From the NCBI RefSeq assembly GCF_037975245.1, contig NC_092578.1, forward strand, positions 3,052,501-3,116,500: 64,000 bases of DNA. Reading direction: 5' to 3'. The notes beneath the pieces are model-generated. The model searched no databases. It was not told the origin of the DNA and was given only the letters and a program-made list of their open reading frames with translations. Source of the DNA: Apostichopus japonicus. Taxonomy: Eukaryota > Echinodermata > Holothuroidea > Aspidochirotida > Stichopodidae. The translations under genes and the position numbers were made by a program. Shown piece after piece: positions 40,601 to 55,600 of the stretch (position 1 is its first letter; each line of letters begins with the position of its first letter).

Positions 40601-43600
40601 GTGAAAAAGCTACTGTAGGCCTATATTCAGCGTTACAATGCATATTAACCCTATCGTAACATTTGGGACGATTTGCTAGTACAATTAAAGCCTAGGCTGA
40701 TATTCTTGCATACAAGAAGTTCAGAACGAATGTTTTGTTCGAACTGAAAATATTTTGCGACCGCTATTTTTTTTTAAAGAAGGGGTTTGTATGAAGGAGT
40801 TTGGATGAGTAGGCCTACAGTGTGTTCATTAGGCCTATCGTACTAGTTTTGCGATTATGAAACTTGTATGTCGATTGACACTTAATTTTGGTGACACATC
40901 GAACTTTTTGATCAGAATTTGCAATAAATCTATTGCACATTGCGTTGAATTGATGATTTCATCTACTGCGGGAAGAAGCCTACCCCAATTCTTTCAAATC
41001 ACGATGAAACGATCGATCGTTCTGCAACGTGATTCACGCTATAACGATAACATTACGATAGTCTACAGTGCCAGTGAAATGATGCACACACTATCACGAT
41101 ATTACGACCACGATGCGACGCACGATATCACGTTAGGTACTTGCTATAGGCGTAATGGAAACGATATCACGATAGACTCCTCGAGTCTCCTCATATTTTG
41201 TCACGATACACGATGCCACGGCCGATTTTATGTGAGCGGTACTGTACATTTATATATTTTTTTTTATCTTTTTTTTTTTTTTTTCATGCCAATCCTTTTC
41301 AACTAACTGATATAAAAATATGATTAATGGAAAACTGACTGGGGAATCATAAAAATAATATAGACATGAAGTGAGTGAAGCAATGTTTAGCTAGAATGGG
41401 ATTTGAACCAGTGACTATATAAATACAAGCCCTGTGCTCTAGCGACTGTGCTAACAATCGCATTTTATAGTCAGTGACGATTACTTGATGTAGCAATTTC
41501 TTTGCTGATGGGTGCATATTATGTGACCAGAGGTCACATTACATAATCTGCCTTACCTTCCCCCTGGTGTGCTGGAAAGAAGCCACATGATGCCTGATGT
41601 ATCAATCAATGTAGCTCCATAGACAGTTATTTTTCATTAGTCATTCTTTTTGCCCATGGGTACTGTGGACACATTTGTGGATGGAATAAATAATTCTTTG
41701 ATTGCATTTTACACCTTGATACAGCAACAAAGTGCCGAGCGAGAACAAGAGCGCGATGAATTCCAGAGAGAAATCCGAAGGCTGGAGGAACTGTCTGGGA
41801 AAGACAAACCCAATAACTTTGAAGAAGAGGATATAAGAAGAGAGGTATGCTAATTCAGAGACAATAGACCTTTGTTTTCATATCTACTAACAATGCCCAT
41901 TTTTGGGTTTTGGTGGGGGAGGGGATGGGCAAGGGGAAGTGGCAAGGATAAGGGGCAGGAGTCTGTTGGTAGACCACAAATGACCATTGAAAGTAGTTGT
42001 GCCTGTTTTTTGAGGGTTTGTTACTTTTTTCCTGAAAATAAAGAAAATTAACAAATCAGAAGCCAAAACTTTTTCTTCCAAAAGAATGGATCAGCTGAAA
42101 ATATTACCAAACATTGGCTCATGAAATTTGTATAACCCGGGTTAAAAAAAATGCTTTATGCCTCAAGGTATCCCTCTGCCATTATTTGTGAAGCTAAATG
42201 TTTAATTTTGGTTCATTTTGTAATGTTTTTACAGCTGCAAGATACTAAAGAAGATCTGAAAGCAGTCAAAGAGGATTGTGAAGCTTTGTCCAATCAAAAC
42301 CAAGAATTAGAAACGGAAGTCATTTTGAAGGATGAAACAGTGCATGAACTCACCCAGCAGGTACAAGATCCTAATAAATACAGTTTTAATTGCATTGTAG
42401 TAGACCATGATCACACTGTACAATGAACCAAAACGATATTTACCATCATTCAAATAATAAAAATATTCATTTTTATATGAAACCATGAAATGTTTCCTTT
42501 TTTATCTAAAATGGAAAATATCATGTTAGCTCTGAAATATGAACTATGAAATTACTTTTGATATTTTTTAGATTCTTACATTTTTTTTGTTTTGTTATCC
42601 TTACAGGGTGTTGGGGGGGGGGGATAGTCTTGTAAAATAAACACACCAGGATTGTTCATCTGCTTTTATGAAAGCTAATTTCACACACATTATTCTTTTA
42701 CAAGTGTTGTTTGCATTTACATTTATGACATTATGTCTGCTAGTTTGAAAAAAAAATTTATTACAAAAAGGAAGCTACAGTTGTATTTACAAATCTTCTT
42801 CCTTTTCTGCACAGATTAAGGAACTTGAAAGGATCCAAGAGGAAAATAAAGAGATCGTGGAACCCCTGAGAGCAGAGAGAGGCAGCTTAGAGAAAGAGCT
42901 GGTCGAGTTGAGGAAACTCGAGGAAGAGTTGACTCACGAGAAGGACGCCCTCCATAAACAGTGCAGCGACCAGTTACTTCAGATATCGGCGCTGCAGTCC
43001 AAGCTGGACGCGCACAAACACGGTCTGGACGAGACGAGGCAGATGTCAGCCTTCGAGGAAGATGAAGATGAGGGGAAGTCACTCGCATCCGTTACTCTGA
43101 TGCAGCAACTGGAACAGGAGAGAGAGGCATTGGAACGAAAGGACATGGAGGTAATATGTTGTACTTAATCTACTGTCGAAATGACCTGAAAATTGTTGTG
43201 TGTTTGGTCGTGGGATTGCAAATATGTCACCCGAAATCTGATTCTGCTAGTTGTTACTCATGGAAATGAATTTCAGCTCCTTAGCTCAGACCTATAGCAG
43301 CCAGACTATTTCGCACCTGGGCGGAGTCTGCTTTGCATATGAAATTCAGGCCAAAATCATTGCTTTCATCAACTCAAATCAAATCAAAAGGAATTTAAGC
43401 CCTGGTCGACCTCGCGAGATCCTATGGGGGATAAGTTTGTTTTTATAGAATAGACACTTTTTTTTTTTTTTTTTTTTTTTCTTTTGATGAAGCTACTCAG
43501 TTTTTATCTACTGCAGTCAGTTTGGTTTGGAAGAAATCGTCCTTGCATCTTTACCAATAAATAGCATATATTTTTACTTTAGTAAAATGTGGCAAGAAAG

Positions 43601-46600
43601 TGGGTACTGGGTTTGTCATTTGATGTAATGACCTAAGTCTGGATGCTTCAGAGTAGGAGTGGGCCTGAAATTGATCTGACACACCTTGCCCACATCGTGC
43701 ATGTCATCTCTTAATCTGCTCAATGTCATCTCTTTAATCTGTTCAATGTCGTATCTCAATCTGCTCGTCGTACAGATAAAAGCCCTTGAAGAGCAACTGG
43801 ATCAGTTCAGAGACGGTTTTGTCAGCAAAGAAGATGAGATCTCTCAACTGAATCTACAACTAGACATCGCCAACAGAGCAACAAGACCGGAGGAGAAACC
43901 AGCCGAAAGTGTTCTAGTCGCTGAGAATAAAGACCTAAAGGTAAAATTTGTAGCACTCAGATAATGTAAAATCACATGGTTGGTGGACTGGAGTGGAAGG
44001 GGGGGGGGGGTTGTCACCCTCTTTGACTGGTGACTTATATACAGAATGCCAAGATATCTGATATTTTTTTCAGGTAGGGAGAAGGGAGCATCTCCACATC
44101 ATTGCTTAAATGCATCCTAAATGTGGACCCTACAAAAAGACCAAATTTGATCAACTTTGGTATTGCTCATGAAAGCATCTCCTATCCCCTGCCAACCCTC
44201 CCCCACCCCCACCGTCACCCTCACACATCACTACCCCTGCATTATGGGGAATTTTCTCATTGTCCCCCCCTCCCCACCAACCTTATTCTCAGGTAGGTCC
44301 TTATGAAGGGACATTCCTACTCTCAGTTTCAAAGAAAGAGTGCTTGCTCTAATCGATTATCTGACCATGAAGAAGTAATGTCTTCTCTCCTCTTATCTAA
44401 AGGATCGACTGGCATCCCTTCAGGAGAAGCTTGCCAATCTGCCGTCGAGCTCATCTCTGGACGGTCTCGCAGAAGGTTTGATCGAGGAGAAGAACCAACA
44501 GATAGACGAACTGACAGGGCAGGTCTTGGAAGCCCAGAGAGAACTAGAAGAGGTCAAAGACCAGCTGGAAGATGTTAAGGAGAATGAAGATGTAAGCTGG
44601 ATAGCTTTTATGAATTGTGTTTGCTGCGAAGAATGCCTGTTTTACCACAGTAGAAAGGGGAGGGGGGCGGGTGAGGGGGCATGGAAGGGTAAGGGGTGTC
44701 ATGGGACAGTTCTTTCATAAATACTGTCAGTCAAAGTGCGGTACTACTCTAAACTAAAATGGAACAACGGGTAACAACAAGGTGTAAGCTGTCCTCAAGG
44801 ATTCCAGCTGGCTGTGACTCTAGTCTGATCATCAAATAAATTTGAACAGTATTATACCCTTCTGCTAGTTTTGTCGCCCAAAAAGCAGGGATCTTTACGT
44901 CAGAATATCTGGAAGATGGAATGTGCTTGTGAAAGGTAACTGGGTGCTTGAAATCATGGCCCACAATAAAAAAAGTGACAAATTTATTGAATAATTATCT
45001 ATATGGTTAATGACTTTGAAAGGAGCATTTCATGTTTGACAATTTTCAGTTTGTGACACGGGGTGGTTTATATATTGTGTTGGACAGATTTATGCGGATA
45101 GTTTTCAATATCTGGCAACTTATGTCTTATAGTCTCTCAAGTCTATGGTCTCTCAATAATAATGAATAATATATTATTATTAATAGGAGGCCCTCAAAGA
45201 AGATTTAGAGAAGAATCTCGAAGAGAAAGACCAGGAGATTGCATCTCTTCGTGACCAGATTGACAAATGGAAGGACCAAGTCGAACAAATCACAGATCGT
45301 CAAGACGACCAACAACATAGAGAAGAATCGATGCAGGGGTCTAGCGAAACTACGGTACTCCACGAGAAACTTTATAATATTTCTGAGGCGTAGTCAGAAT
45401 AAGCTCATTTGCATGCCCCTAGTAATGACATTGGCATCACATCATGGCATCACATGGTCATCACATGGTCATCACATTCAAGCAGAGGGGACAGCTTGTG
45501 ATATAGTCCTGTGCACAACAGCATCTGGGCAGCAAATTAAAGTCAATAGTTTCAGTTTTCAGTTTATTTATTTCCAGTATAAATATAAATATTTATAAAA
45601 AGGACATCAAAAATTCAAAAAGTACATTACGAAAATTGAAGATGAATTAGTAAAAAGTTCAACAATAAACTCTTTCCCCTAGTCCTAGTTATGATATTGA
45701 CAAGGTCATCATGTCCAGAAGGGGAGGGAGGGAGGATGGGGTTGGATGAAGGTTAGATGTAAAAGGTAAGTTGGTCCTTTTACTGGGGTGAAATGGACTG
45801 CATGAATAAACTCAAGTTTAAGATCAGTGCCACCTTCTCACGACCGAAGAGTGTTATTGTAACATTCTGTTTTCTGTTATTTTTATGTAAGCTTTGCTGC
45901 TTATTGTGAATAGCCCCATTGATTCCTGTATCCAATCATCCACACCCTTGCTAGGATATATCCATAGGAGTAAATGTCTTCTTTGTCAAGGATCGTATGT
46001 GAAGGAAGTGTGATCTTTTCTTCATCTCTTTTGTTCCGCTACGATAAGGTGATTCATTTTTATTAGTATAAATATTCATGAACTGGTTGTCTTTATCTAT
46101 CCAATCAGATGCATTTGGAGGAGGAGCTTAAGAGGCTCAGAGCACTGCTTGCAATTCGAGAGAGGGAGATAGCACAGTTAGAAGCTCAACTGATGTCCCT
46201 CCAGGGAAGTCCTGGCAGAGACAAGAACATTCAGGAGGAGACCGTGGACCGGTTGCAGAAAGAGATGGAGGTAAGAATCGATGAAAAAGAATAAATTCAA
46301 GATTGTTTCTTGGTGATGAAAGGTGTCATATTATCAGTCGTCGATGTCTAGGATTTAATTCAGTGGAGAAGACAAAAAAAGACACAAAAATGTACCGTTG
46401 AAAAGTCAGAAACTTTCTAGTGGGCTAAACTTGACAATGATATTGAGACCTGTTTAGGGTATTAAAGACCACTTTTTTTTTTTAATGTCATCTTTTGGTA
46501 ATTTTTGTTTTGCTTTTTGATAAAAACTTTCTATACCAGTTTAAATTATTTTTAGTTTGGTGAGTCAACAGATTTAAATATGTAAAGTAATATAAAGCAG

Positions 46601-49600
46601 AAGACTCAAACATTTGTTTCTGTTTTGTTGTTAGCTTGTGATGTAAACTTGTATTCAAATTGTGTAAGCAAAAAAAAATGTTCACTTGGAACTCGGTAGC
46701 TGTTTGATAATTACAATATATTTGGTGGACAAACTCTGGAAGGGTTTCTTAGTTTGACAAGTTGTAATGTTTAGTTTGAATATTACTTGGTTTTGGAAAA
46801 TGCCCCCCCAACCCCCCCCCCCCCCCAAAATGGTTTCAATCCTCATTTTCTTCACATCTCCTCAACAGGACAAGGATCTTCAGTTGATGCAATTGAAGAT
46901 TCAGGTGGACCAAGCCGAAGAGACCGTCTTCCAGGCCCAGCAACAGCTCAGCCAGGTGTCGGACCTACCGAGACAGAACCAACAGCTGCTGTTTGGGATG
47001 GAGGAAGTGCAGGAACGTCATACCAAAGAGATACAGGACCTGAAAGCGAAACACAAGGAGTTGTCCGCGAGGAGAGAGGCAGAGCACAAGAACGAAATTG
47101 AAAGGATGATGGCCGCCCAGGAGGAAGATTGGAAGAAAATACAACAACTGGAGAAAGATTATGAGGGCAAATTGACCCACATTGGGAAACTGTCACCGGG
47201 CAAGACATTACAACAGGTAGGACAGAGGTGGAGCAGAGTGTAAGGGTGAGGGGTAGGGTGGAGGAGGTATGGATTGGGACAAGGGAAGGCAAGGGTGACT
47301 CCATTGTGATACCTTTGAGGGAAATATCTAACATCTATCTCCCCCATCAACCTTTTGGATACAGTGCCTTTGGATTGAATTTCCCGGTGTGGTTCGCTTT
47401 TCAATTCTCATGGAAAGTTATAGTAAACAAATTTAGTGTGTCCCTTACCGAATTTCTTTTGTCTAGTTCCCATGGTGAAGAGCTGTCACATTCTCCCAGG
47501 ATGTCATTTCCACGAAACACAACTGTCCTTTGACATTTGGTTATTTACTGTCATATATTCCATGTCACTATGTGTTTACTTTTAAACAAGATATATGTGA
47601 ATACAGGGCTTTCTGATTATAGTTCCATTTCTTTCATAAGAGGTGGTACTTTCTTAAGTATTAGGAACCCTGGATTAGATACAACAAAATGTCAGTATGG
47701 CTTGCAAGATCAATTTGCTTTACATTTGCCCACTCGGGCTTCAGTCGTATCCATATCATTCCTAGATTGTTGGGGTAGTTGTGTTTGTATACTATTTATG
47801 TGTATATAACCTCTTTTTATACCTTAAATCAATATTCATATCTCACATCAATATTCCTATCTTACATCAATATTCATACCTCACAGCAATATGTAGTGTT
47901 TACTCTGTAAGTCTCTTTATTTCTATGTAGTTCCCTGCAAACAACAATAAGAATAAATTCAAGGCAATAGATAATCAATGACCAGTATGTATCTCTCTCT
48001 CTCTCGCTGAATTTAGAAATTAGATGAGATCAAGAAAGAGTTGACGAAGCAACATCAAGAACACGTGGCCGACATCCAGCGAACAATGGCCAAGGAAGCA
48101 GACGAACGGATCAAACAACTCAGGGCACAGATGACACAAGAGAGCCTCTTGATGCAACAGCGCCACCAGCACGAGCTTGAAGAAGCTATCCTGAGGACTA
48201 ATCGTGACCTCATGGCAGCCCACGCCGAAGAAGTCGCGAAGATCAGAGACGACCACCGCCAGGAAGTGGATAGAATATTGGCCACGTCTCCTGCGAACAT
48301 GAGCCAGTTCTCAGGTAAGTGCGTTTAGAGCATCTTCTCCAAGCTGTCTGTCGAAAAGATCTACAGTTGATTCATCAAAACGTTTCTGAAATTGATAAAA
48401 TTAAATTGATCAGCCGGTAAGAGTTTATGAAGAGTACCTGAAAGTTATGCTTATAAACACAGCCGGCCGCCTTGAATACCTACCATGGGATCAAGCAAGA
48501 AGCAAAAACTCCATATTATTCTTGTCACCTCAGTTTTGTTTTTCAAAATTAAACTCTGCTGGTCTGTTAACTGCAATAAATCATTTAAATTCAACTTTGC
48601 AGATATTAATCAACTGATGCAGAGCGAACTAGAATTGGCTCAACTCCGAGGACGTCCTGGCGGTATCGGCCAGGAACTGCCGTCACAGGCCGATTCGGGG
48701 GTCAGCAGTGGTGATGCGACCACCGAAGGTCTTTCAGATAAATTAAAGGTTCGTACCCTTAGTGATTCTACTTGTACAGATCTGTCTTGAATGATGCCTA
48801 TTTGCTTAAGAACTCACCAAGCTCACTTAAGCACCATGAGACATTTTTGTTTATCAAACTTCCAGTGTCTTTTGCAAAGGTGTGAAATATAGCTATTAAT
48901 AGTTACCCTTTGTTCTTCCTATCTTGCGCATTTGCAATTAACTCCTGGTCCACATACCCGCACTCCTTATAGCGATCGTGCCTTTTCTGTCGCTGCGCCT
49001 TCTCTTTGGAACGAACTCCCATTTCACGTTTGTGACTCTCCCTCCCTTTGTTTTTTCAACAGACAACTCAAAATAATTCTGTTTGATTTCTAGTTTCTTT
49101 TTTTCCTTGGTTTCCTTTGTCTCTTTTCCTACTTTGTAAAGCGCTTTGAAACGCTGTATTAAGCGCTATATAAATGTAATTTATTTATCTTTATTTTTAT
49201 GATTATGGTAGTTTTGAATTGAAATATCAACCCGTTTTGGTTATGTGTGGTAAGTTTTGTTCACTTTGCTCTGAAGCAACTGCTAGGAACCAGACAAATG
49301 CATTTTTTGGAATCGTCCAAGAAGAACTTGCACCCAGCCTATGAATATGCAAATGATTTAGAAAACGTTTATTATTCTGTCAGTCTAATCAAATCTTTTT
49401 CTCTCTCTCTCTCTCTCTGGTTGCAATTTCCATAATAGACTATCCTGTCCAGAATAAAGGGCGAAGGATTATCACTTTTGTCTCTGTCAGAGCTAAGGTA
49501 CTTACATGACCAGACAATGCCCAGGACTCCCCTCCAGAGGGGCCTCGATGTGGGCTCTCTCCAGGAGGCCTGGGAGAATGAGAAGAGGGCCCTCCTGGAT

Positions 49601-52600
49601 GCTATCCAATCCCTCAAGGACCTCGTAACCCAGCTCAGTGGCAGCCAAAGGGTCAGTTCAACAACATTGCCTCTACTTAAAAATTGTTGTATATTTGTTC
49701 TTTATATATCAAGGAGGTCAGTTGGTAGCCAGAGTTTTGACTGAGACTCAAAAACTTCCAGCCTCCACCGGGATTCGAACCCTGGCCTCCCGCTACATAT
49801 GCGGACACCCTAACCACTAGGCTATGGACGCTGATTGTATGTCTAACAAGATATATATATATATATATGATAGGATAGATTTAGGGTGTGTAGTTTTAAA
49901 GAGGATGTGGTTTCATCGGTCCTGGTTGGGATGTAGTTTCATCAGTCGTAGTTGGGATGTGGCTTCATCGGTCCTGGTTGGGATGTTCATGAGCCGCTGT
50001 TTCATTTCATTTACCAGGATCTCAACCAAGACGATGCCGATTGGAGGGGCGAGTTACTGCTCACGATACAACAGGTCTTCCAATGTGAGAGGGAGGCTCT
50101 GAGGGCAGAGCTATCCACCAACGTAGCTATGAGCGGAGACCAGAATATAACTGACGTACAACTGCTACAGAGGAGGATAAGAGAACAGGTAAACTTAAAA
50201 GATGTTAGTGAGAGGAGATGGTGTAGGTAGGAAAAGAAGATGATAGATATTAATAAATGAGAATAGAGATGGGAGAAGAGGGTAGGGGTAGATGAATAAA
50301 TTAGAATTGAGGAAGAAATCTTTCTGGATTTAGTAAGGAAGCATGAAGAGCAGGGAATCTGTAAAAAATTAACACAAAGTTGCCTCCAAAGATAAAACTT
50401 CTTCCAATTTATTCTCACTTTACTTTTCAAATGGATGAAATTTACGTGTGCCATTCACCGATAAGATGGGTTGTTTGCAAGTTCTCCACACTAACCTCTA
50501 GAGATTGCTATAAATATCTTTATTATAATATTTGTACGTATGCCCTTAACTGCCTGTCTGAGATGGGCTTTCCCTGATTGATGTTCCTGATTCTTCCCAT
50601 TTCTTTCATCTTCATACTGTTTACTATTGCATTGATTAGTTCGTTAACGTCCCGTTTCTTTCATCATTCCCAGGAGAACTTTCACAAGTCAGCGGTGGAG
50701 CAGATCTACGGTGCGGACAGGTCCTCGATACTCGGAGAGAGCCGAGACCTGTTCAGTCAAAACAATGCCTTGCAGGAAGAGCTGCAGCGATCTCGGCAGA
50801 GACTGACCCAACAACTGAAGGCCCTGGAGGAACAGAGCAACAAGAGAGAACGGCAGCTGAAACGACAATGTGAGTCTGACCCACGAAATGTCAAAGGTCA
50901 CACCACTGACCGCTAGCATCCAAAGAGCGTCCTCACTTTCAACCAGATCCGCTGAATCTTACACAGTTCTTATATTGAAATTGTTATATATTTTACGATC
51001 TTATGATGTTCATATTGCTTTTTAACCTGTATGGATTTGAGAGTCTTCTTTTGTTGATATTGTTGTAGTTTATACAACATATACTCACTTCTTATATTGA
51101 TACTGTTGTGAGGTTTACAACTTTACACTCTTGCCAATTTATTCTTACAGCCCTAATATGAGTTATGAGTTTTTTATGTTCTTGATATTCTAAGATACTG
51201 TTTTACACTATTATAAATATAATATTTTGATGCACAATACTTTCATACTTTTTCACTTTCATACTTTCAATACTTTTCATACTTTCAATACTTTTTCATA
51301 CTCTCAATACTTTTTCATGTGAATGGATTGGCATCATAAAGTGATGAATATAGGAGCTGTGTTGGTATCTTTACTGATACAGAATAATTTAGATGTGTTC
51401 ACTGAAGAAGATAGGAGCTCAAGAGGCTGTCAGAATCAGCCGAGTTGCTTGTAGTCGTTTATACTCTCGGTGGATTTGCTAATCATCGGAACTTCAAATT
51501 TTTATCTTCCTATGAAAGGGAGGGCATTGTGGTCAAGTGGTTTAGGCAGTGGACTTGTGATCTAAGGATTACAGGTTCAACCACTGGCCAGATCATTGCG
51601 TTGTGTCCTTGGGCAAGGCACTTTATCTCCATTGCCTCTCTTCACCCAGGTGTTTAAATGGGGACTTGCGAGGGGTCTTGTAAATATAGTTGCGTTTGCC
51701 GGTTTGTGGCTGCACCCTATGGGAAGTCCCCCAGGGGACACGTGGCTGTGGTGCCCCAGGACAGATTGTTTGAATTGTGCACACTTTGGTGTGTAGGTGT
51801 TACAAGTTACCAATGACCAGGGTTAAGTACAGCGCGGCGAGACTTTATTGTTAGTTGCGCTATATAAGAACTGTTAATTATTATTATTATTATTATGAAA
51901 TGTCTCTCACACAGTGGAGACAATGGAACACAAGTATCGTCAGGAGAGGATCTTGGTGGAGGATCTGCGAACGTCTCTCGTTCTGGAGAAAGAGAAGGGA
52001 GAGCAGCTATCAGAAGCTTTACAGAAGGTCAAAGGTCACGAGGAGGAGCTACAGGAAGAGCTCAGCGACCTCTTGACCAAGATCGATAAACAGATCGGGG
52101 ATCGGGAAGCAGTGGAGTCGAGACTTGCCGATGTCACGTAAGTATATGAATTAATTAATTAAGTGATGGAACAGATACTTTGCCACACCTGAAAGTCTTG
52201 TAGGGAAGCACTGTTACTGTCATGACCTCAAAACTATCTGCTTTTTTGCTTGTTTTTTCTTGTGTATGTTATCGAGCTGATGAGGTAATGAGGGGGAAGG
52301 GGATGAGATGTTTCCCTTTATACTTTTTTTTCATATTGCAAAAAGGACACTTCAACATCCTGTAACTATTAAGGGTCCTACCAGTATGATTTATTCGAAA
52401 AGATCAAATTTGTAGAAACTTTCTGGTAATGATAAAGAGAAACCATTCATCATTTCTTCAGGAGATATTGACTTTTAATGGAACCATTCCTGTTGTTGCC
52501 TTTTGAGCTTTCCTCATTGTTTGCAGTTTGTAACAAATATGCCTTCTTCATATTTGATGTTAATATTGCATGTTTATGTTTCTTATCTCTATCAAAGCTT

Positions 52601-55600
52601 GACCAAGGTAGTCAATGAATATTCATGACCATATTTACTACTATCCATTTCAAGATATGTTAATAGGTTATGAAATATTTATGACCATCGGGTGTCCAAC
52701 AAATATGCACCTCCCGTTGCTTATTTGTAAGAAATCGCCTCCTTGCATATCCTTTGCGAAAAAGGTGGAGAAAGAGAGAGATTTTATACAAGCCGAATTT
52801 GTACCATAGTTCTCCTCAGTCAAAGCAGTTTTCATCAAAGCCCACTCTAGCTGTCATGTAATATCAGACCTTCATTTCCCTTTCAATATGAATATTCACA
52901 AATTAAATTATGTGTTTTTTCCTACTTTGCTCCATTCAAGTGATCAAAATTTCATATGCTTGCTAAAGAAATTTACAATATTTTAGTCCATCTTTAAAGA
53001 AAAGAGTGACAGATAGGGAATAAATTTGAGATCATGCAGCATTCATCTTTACTGTCATGGAATAAAGAATTTTTCTTCTTTGCAACATCAATATGCATAA
53101 ATTTAGTTTCGTCTCATGTCCCATTCACATGATCAAAATGTCATATGTTTGCAACCGCCATATTGAATCCATCTGAAAGTGGCAAGAGATAGAAGAAGTT
53201 AATTTGTTAATAATTTGTCACACTGCATCAGCAGCATTCAAAGTCCCACCCGCTTGCTGTCATAAAGTTGCATAAGTTTTAATTCTCCCTACTTCAAAAT
53301 GAATATTCATCATTTTCTGCTTAATATTCAGCCAGTTGGGACAATTTCCTAATGCTAATACCTTTCTAAACTGTACTACAATATCATGCTCTCAAAGCAC
53401 TGGTATTGTCAGTACAAACAGTTCCTAGCCTTGATCTGATCGAAACATGATATTCATACTGCTCGTACCGACAATACAAGTGCTCTGAAGCGGGACATAA
53501 CACTACAGTATAGAAAAAAATTGTCCAAACTGGGTGTTAATATTCCATTTGATCGACCCAACAGGTAAATCTGTTAGGTCTCCTTCTCTTCATCTTGGTC
53601 TCTCTAAAATAATAGCTTCCTCGAAAATGAGTTGTTTCCTTGTTTTGCTTTTGACCAGCAGTCTATTTTTTTGTCTTGTTTTTGTTGTTATGTATTTTGA
53701 TGTGGCATTTGTGTACCCATTTTCTCTTCCAACCCTTAAAACAGAATTTTGGCCGACACTGCACTGTAAGTTGCCTCTGTGTGCATATCATTCAAAGCAT
53801 GGATGTATTTTCCGTTGTCATAATTTCTTTTTTTTTCCTTTTCAAGTTCGCAGCAGTTTTTGTTTTCTTTATTGCCTTTCTTCTTTTACCCGAACTTTAG
53901 CAGAAGCATCCGTTTTATTTTGTAAAAATTAAAGGGATTTTTACTGACTCATTATTATTTTGGCATGATTCTAATTTTTTAAATTTTATTTCTAATTTAA
54001 TTTGAGTTATTTTCATTAAATTGGCAACAATACCACCACCGTACACTGAAAAGCTAACGCTGCAAGTTTTCTTGCCTTCTATCAGAAAAACTAGTGTAGT
54101 AAAGTATGTATTTTAGATCCTCCTGCAGGCAGGAACTTGTGAAGAAGCCATCATTGGCTTATCAAAGCCGCAAGCTGACTGAAGTCAGTCTCTTTTATTC
54201 ATATTTAACGTCCATGATTATGAATTGTCAATTGTCAAAAACTCTGTAACTGGACGATCTACAATTAATCTTGGAGTGACTCCAACCGGGGACCTTATGA
54301 TTGGAGGGCACCGGAGTTAACCACTGAGCTAACACTCCATCAAAAAAAAAGTGTCACCAAAAGATACGGTTCCAGTGTTCCAAGCAGACCAGCAAAAAGA
54401 AGCAGTTTGAATTTAACGTTTAAAGCAGATGTGGTATTATGTGGAGAAAATAGAACATCATACCACCATTATAAAGCTGGATGAACCAAAAAAAAGTAGA
54501 AAACAAAACAAAAAACATTCCATCGGAAGACAATCCTTCATCTTAAATCTTACAGATATAATCAAGTAGTTGGACACATGGTAGCATTTATCACATTACT
54601 AATTGCTTTAACATTTTTCTCTTACTTTTTGGTATTTATTATTTATAGAAATAAGTCAATAAAATGGATCCATATTTAGTTCACATTCTGTCCATCGGCC
54701 GCTATCATCCATAAATACCATAAAATGGTGTTTCTTTGCGTATTCAGTTGGAAGATATGAGTTTTATTTTGTGATGTAGTTTTGAAATGGTTTTTAGATA
54801 TCTATCTAACCTAGTCTAGCCATACTAACACATTAAAAACGTGCATGATAAGATTTATAGCATAAACCTTGTTTATAGTACAGCATTTATTTTGGAAATT
54901 CTGTTCTGAATTCATTTTGCTGCATTTGTAGAGATCACTTATTGACAATTGATCACTGCGAAAGATTATTCAAATTGATTATACCACCATATGAACAGAA
55001 GCAAGAGGTTTTTTTTTGTAGAAATTTGTTTGTTTTTAGAAGTTTAGACGATAATAAGGAAATTTACGGTGTTTCTCCTGAATTAACTACAGTTGCCATA
55101 GTCTGAACATAATAGTAAAGAGTTGATTGTCAAAGTTGGTGAAATAACTGTTGATTGATTTTTACATTTTGCTGAAAATATCTCCTTGGACACACTAACA
55201 TGTGGATATAAATCATGGAGATGTTTTATGTGAAAGGTATGAAACTACTAACCTATGAGGTTAAGAGGTCATCCATATTTTTTTGGAGAAAAACTGAAGA
55301 TCTGAGAAGAAAACTTTACCATTGCAGTATGCAGCTGCATGAACTTATTATTCTTTAACTAACATGGGAGTTGACTATCTGTGAGAGTTCCAGCCCCCAT
55401 CTCGTATTCATTTTTTTCTCCCTTGCCTTCTCCAAAGAAAATATGACTTGTATTTTGAGGAGTAATAATAACCCATCACAATTGAGGGCTGCTTGTAGGT
55501 AAGTTGGAAAATTGGAAAAATGTGTCACAAGATGTGATGTAAGAAGTAAAAAACATGTTTGTTGTTAACCAGTTTTAAAAATTGCGTACGGACAAGCACA

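Noticed and set aside
53534-53932. 132-codon frame with hydrophobic stretch
   Set aside because: T-rich intron sequence, no splice fit, no recognisable domain.
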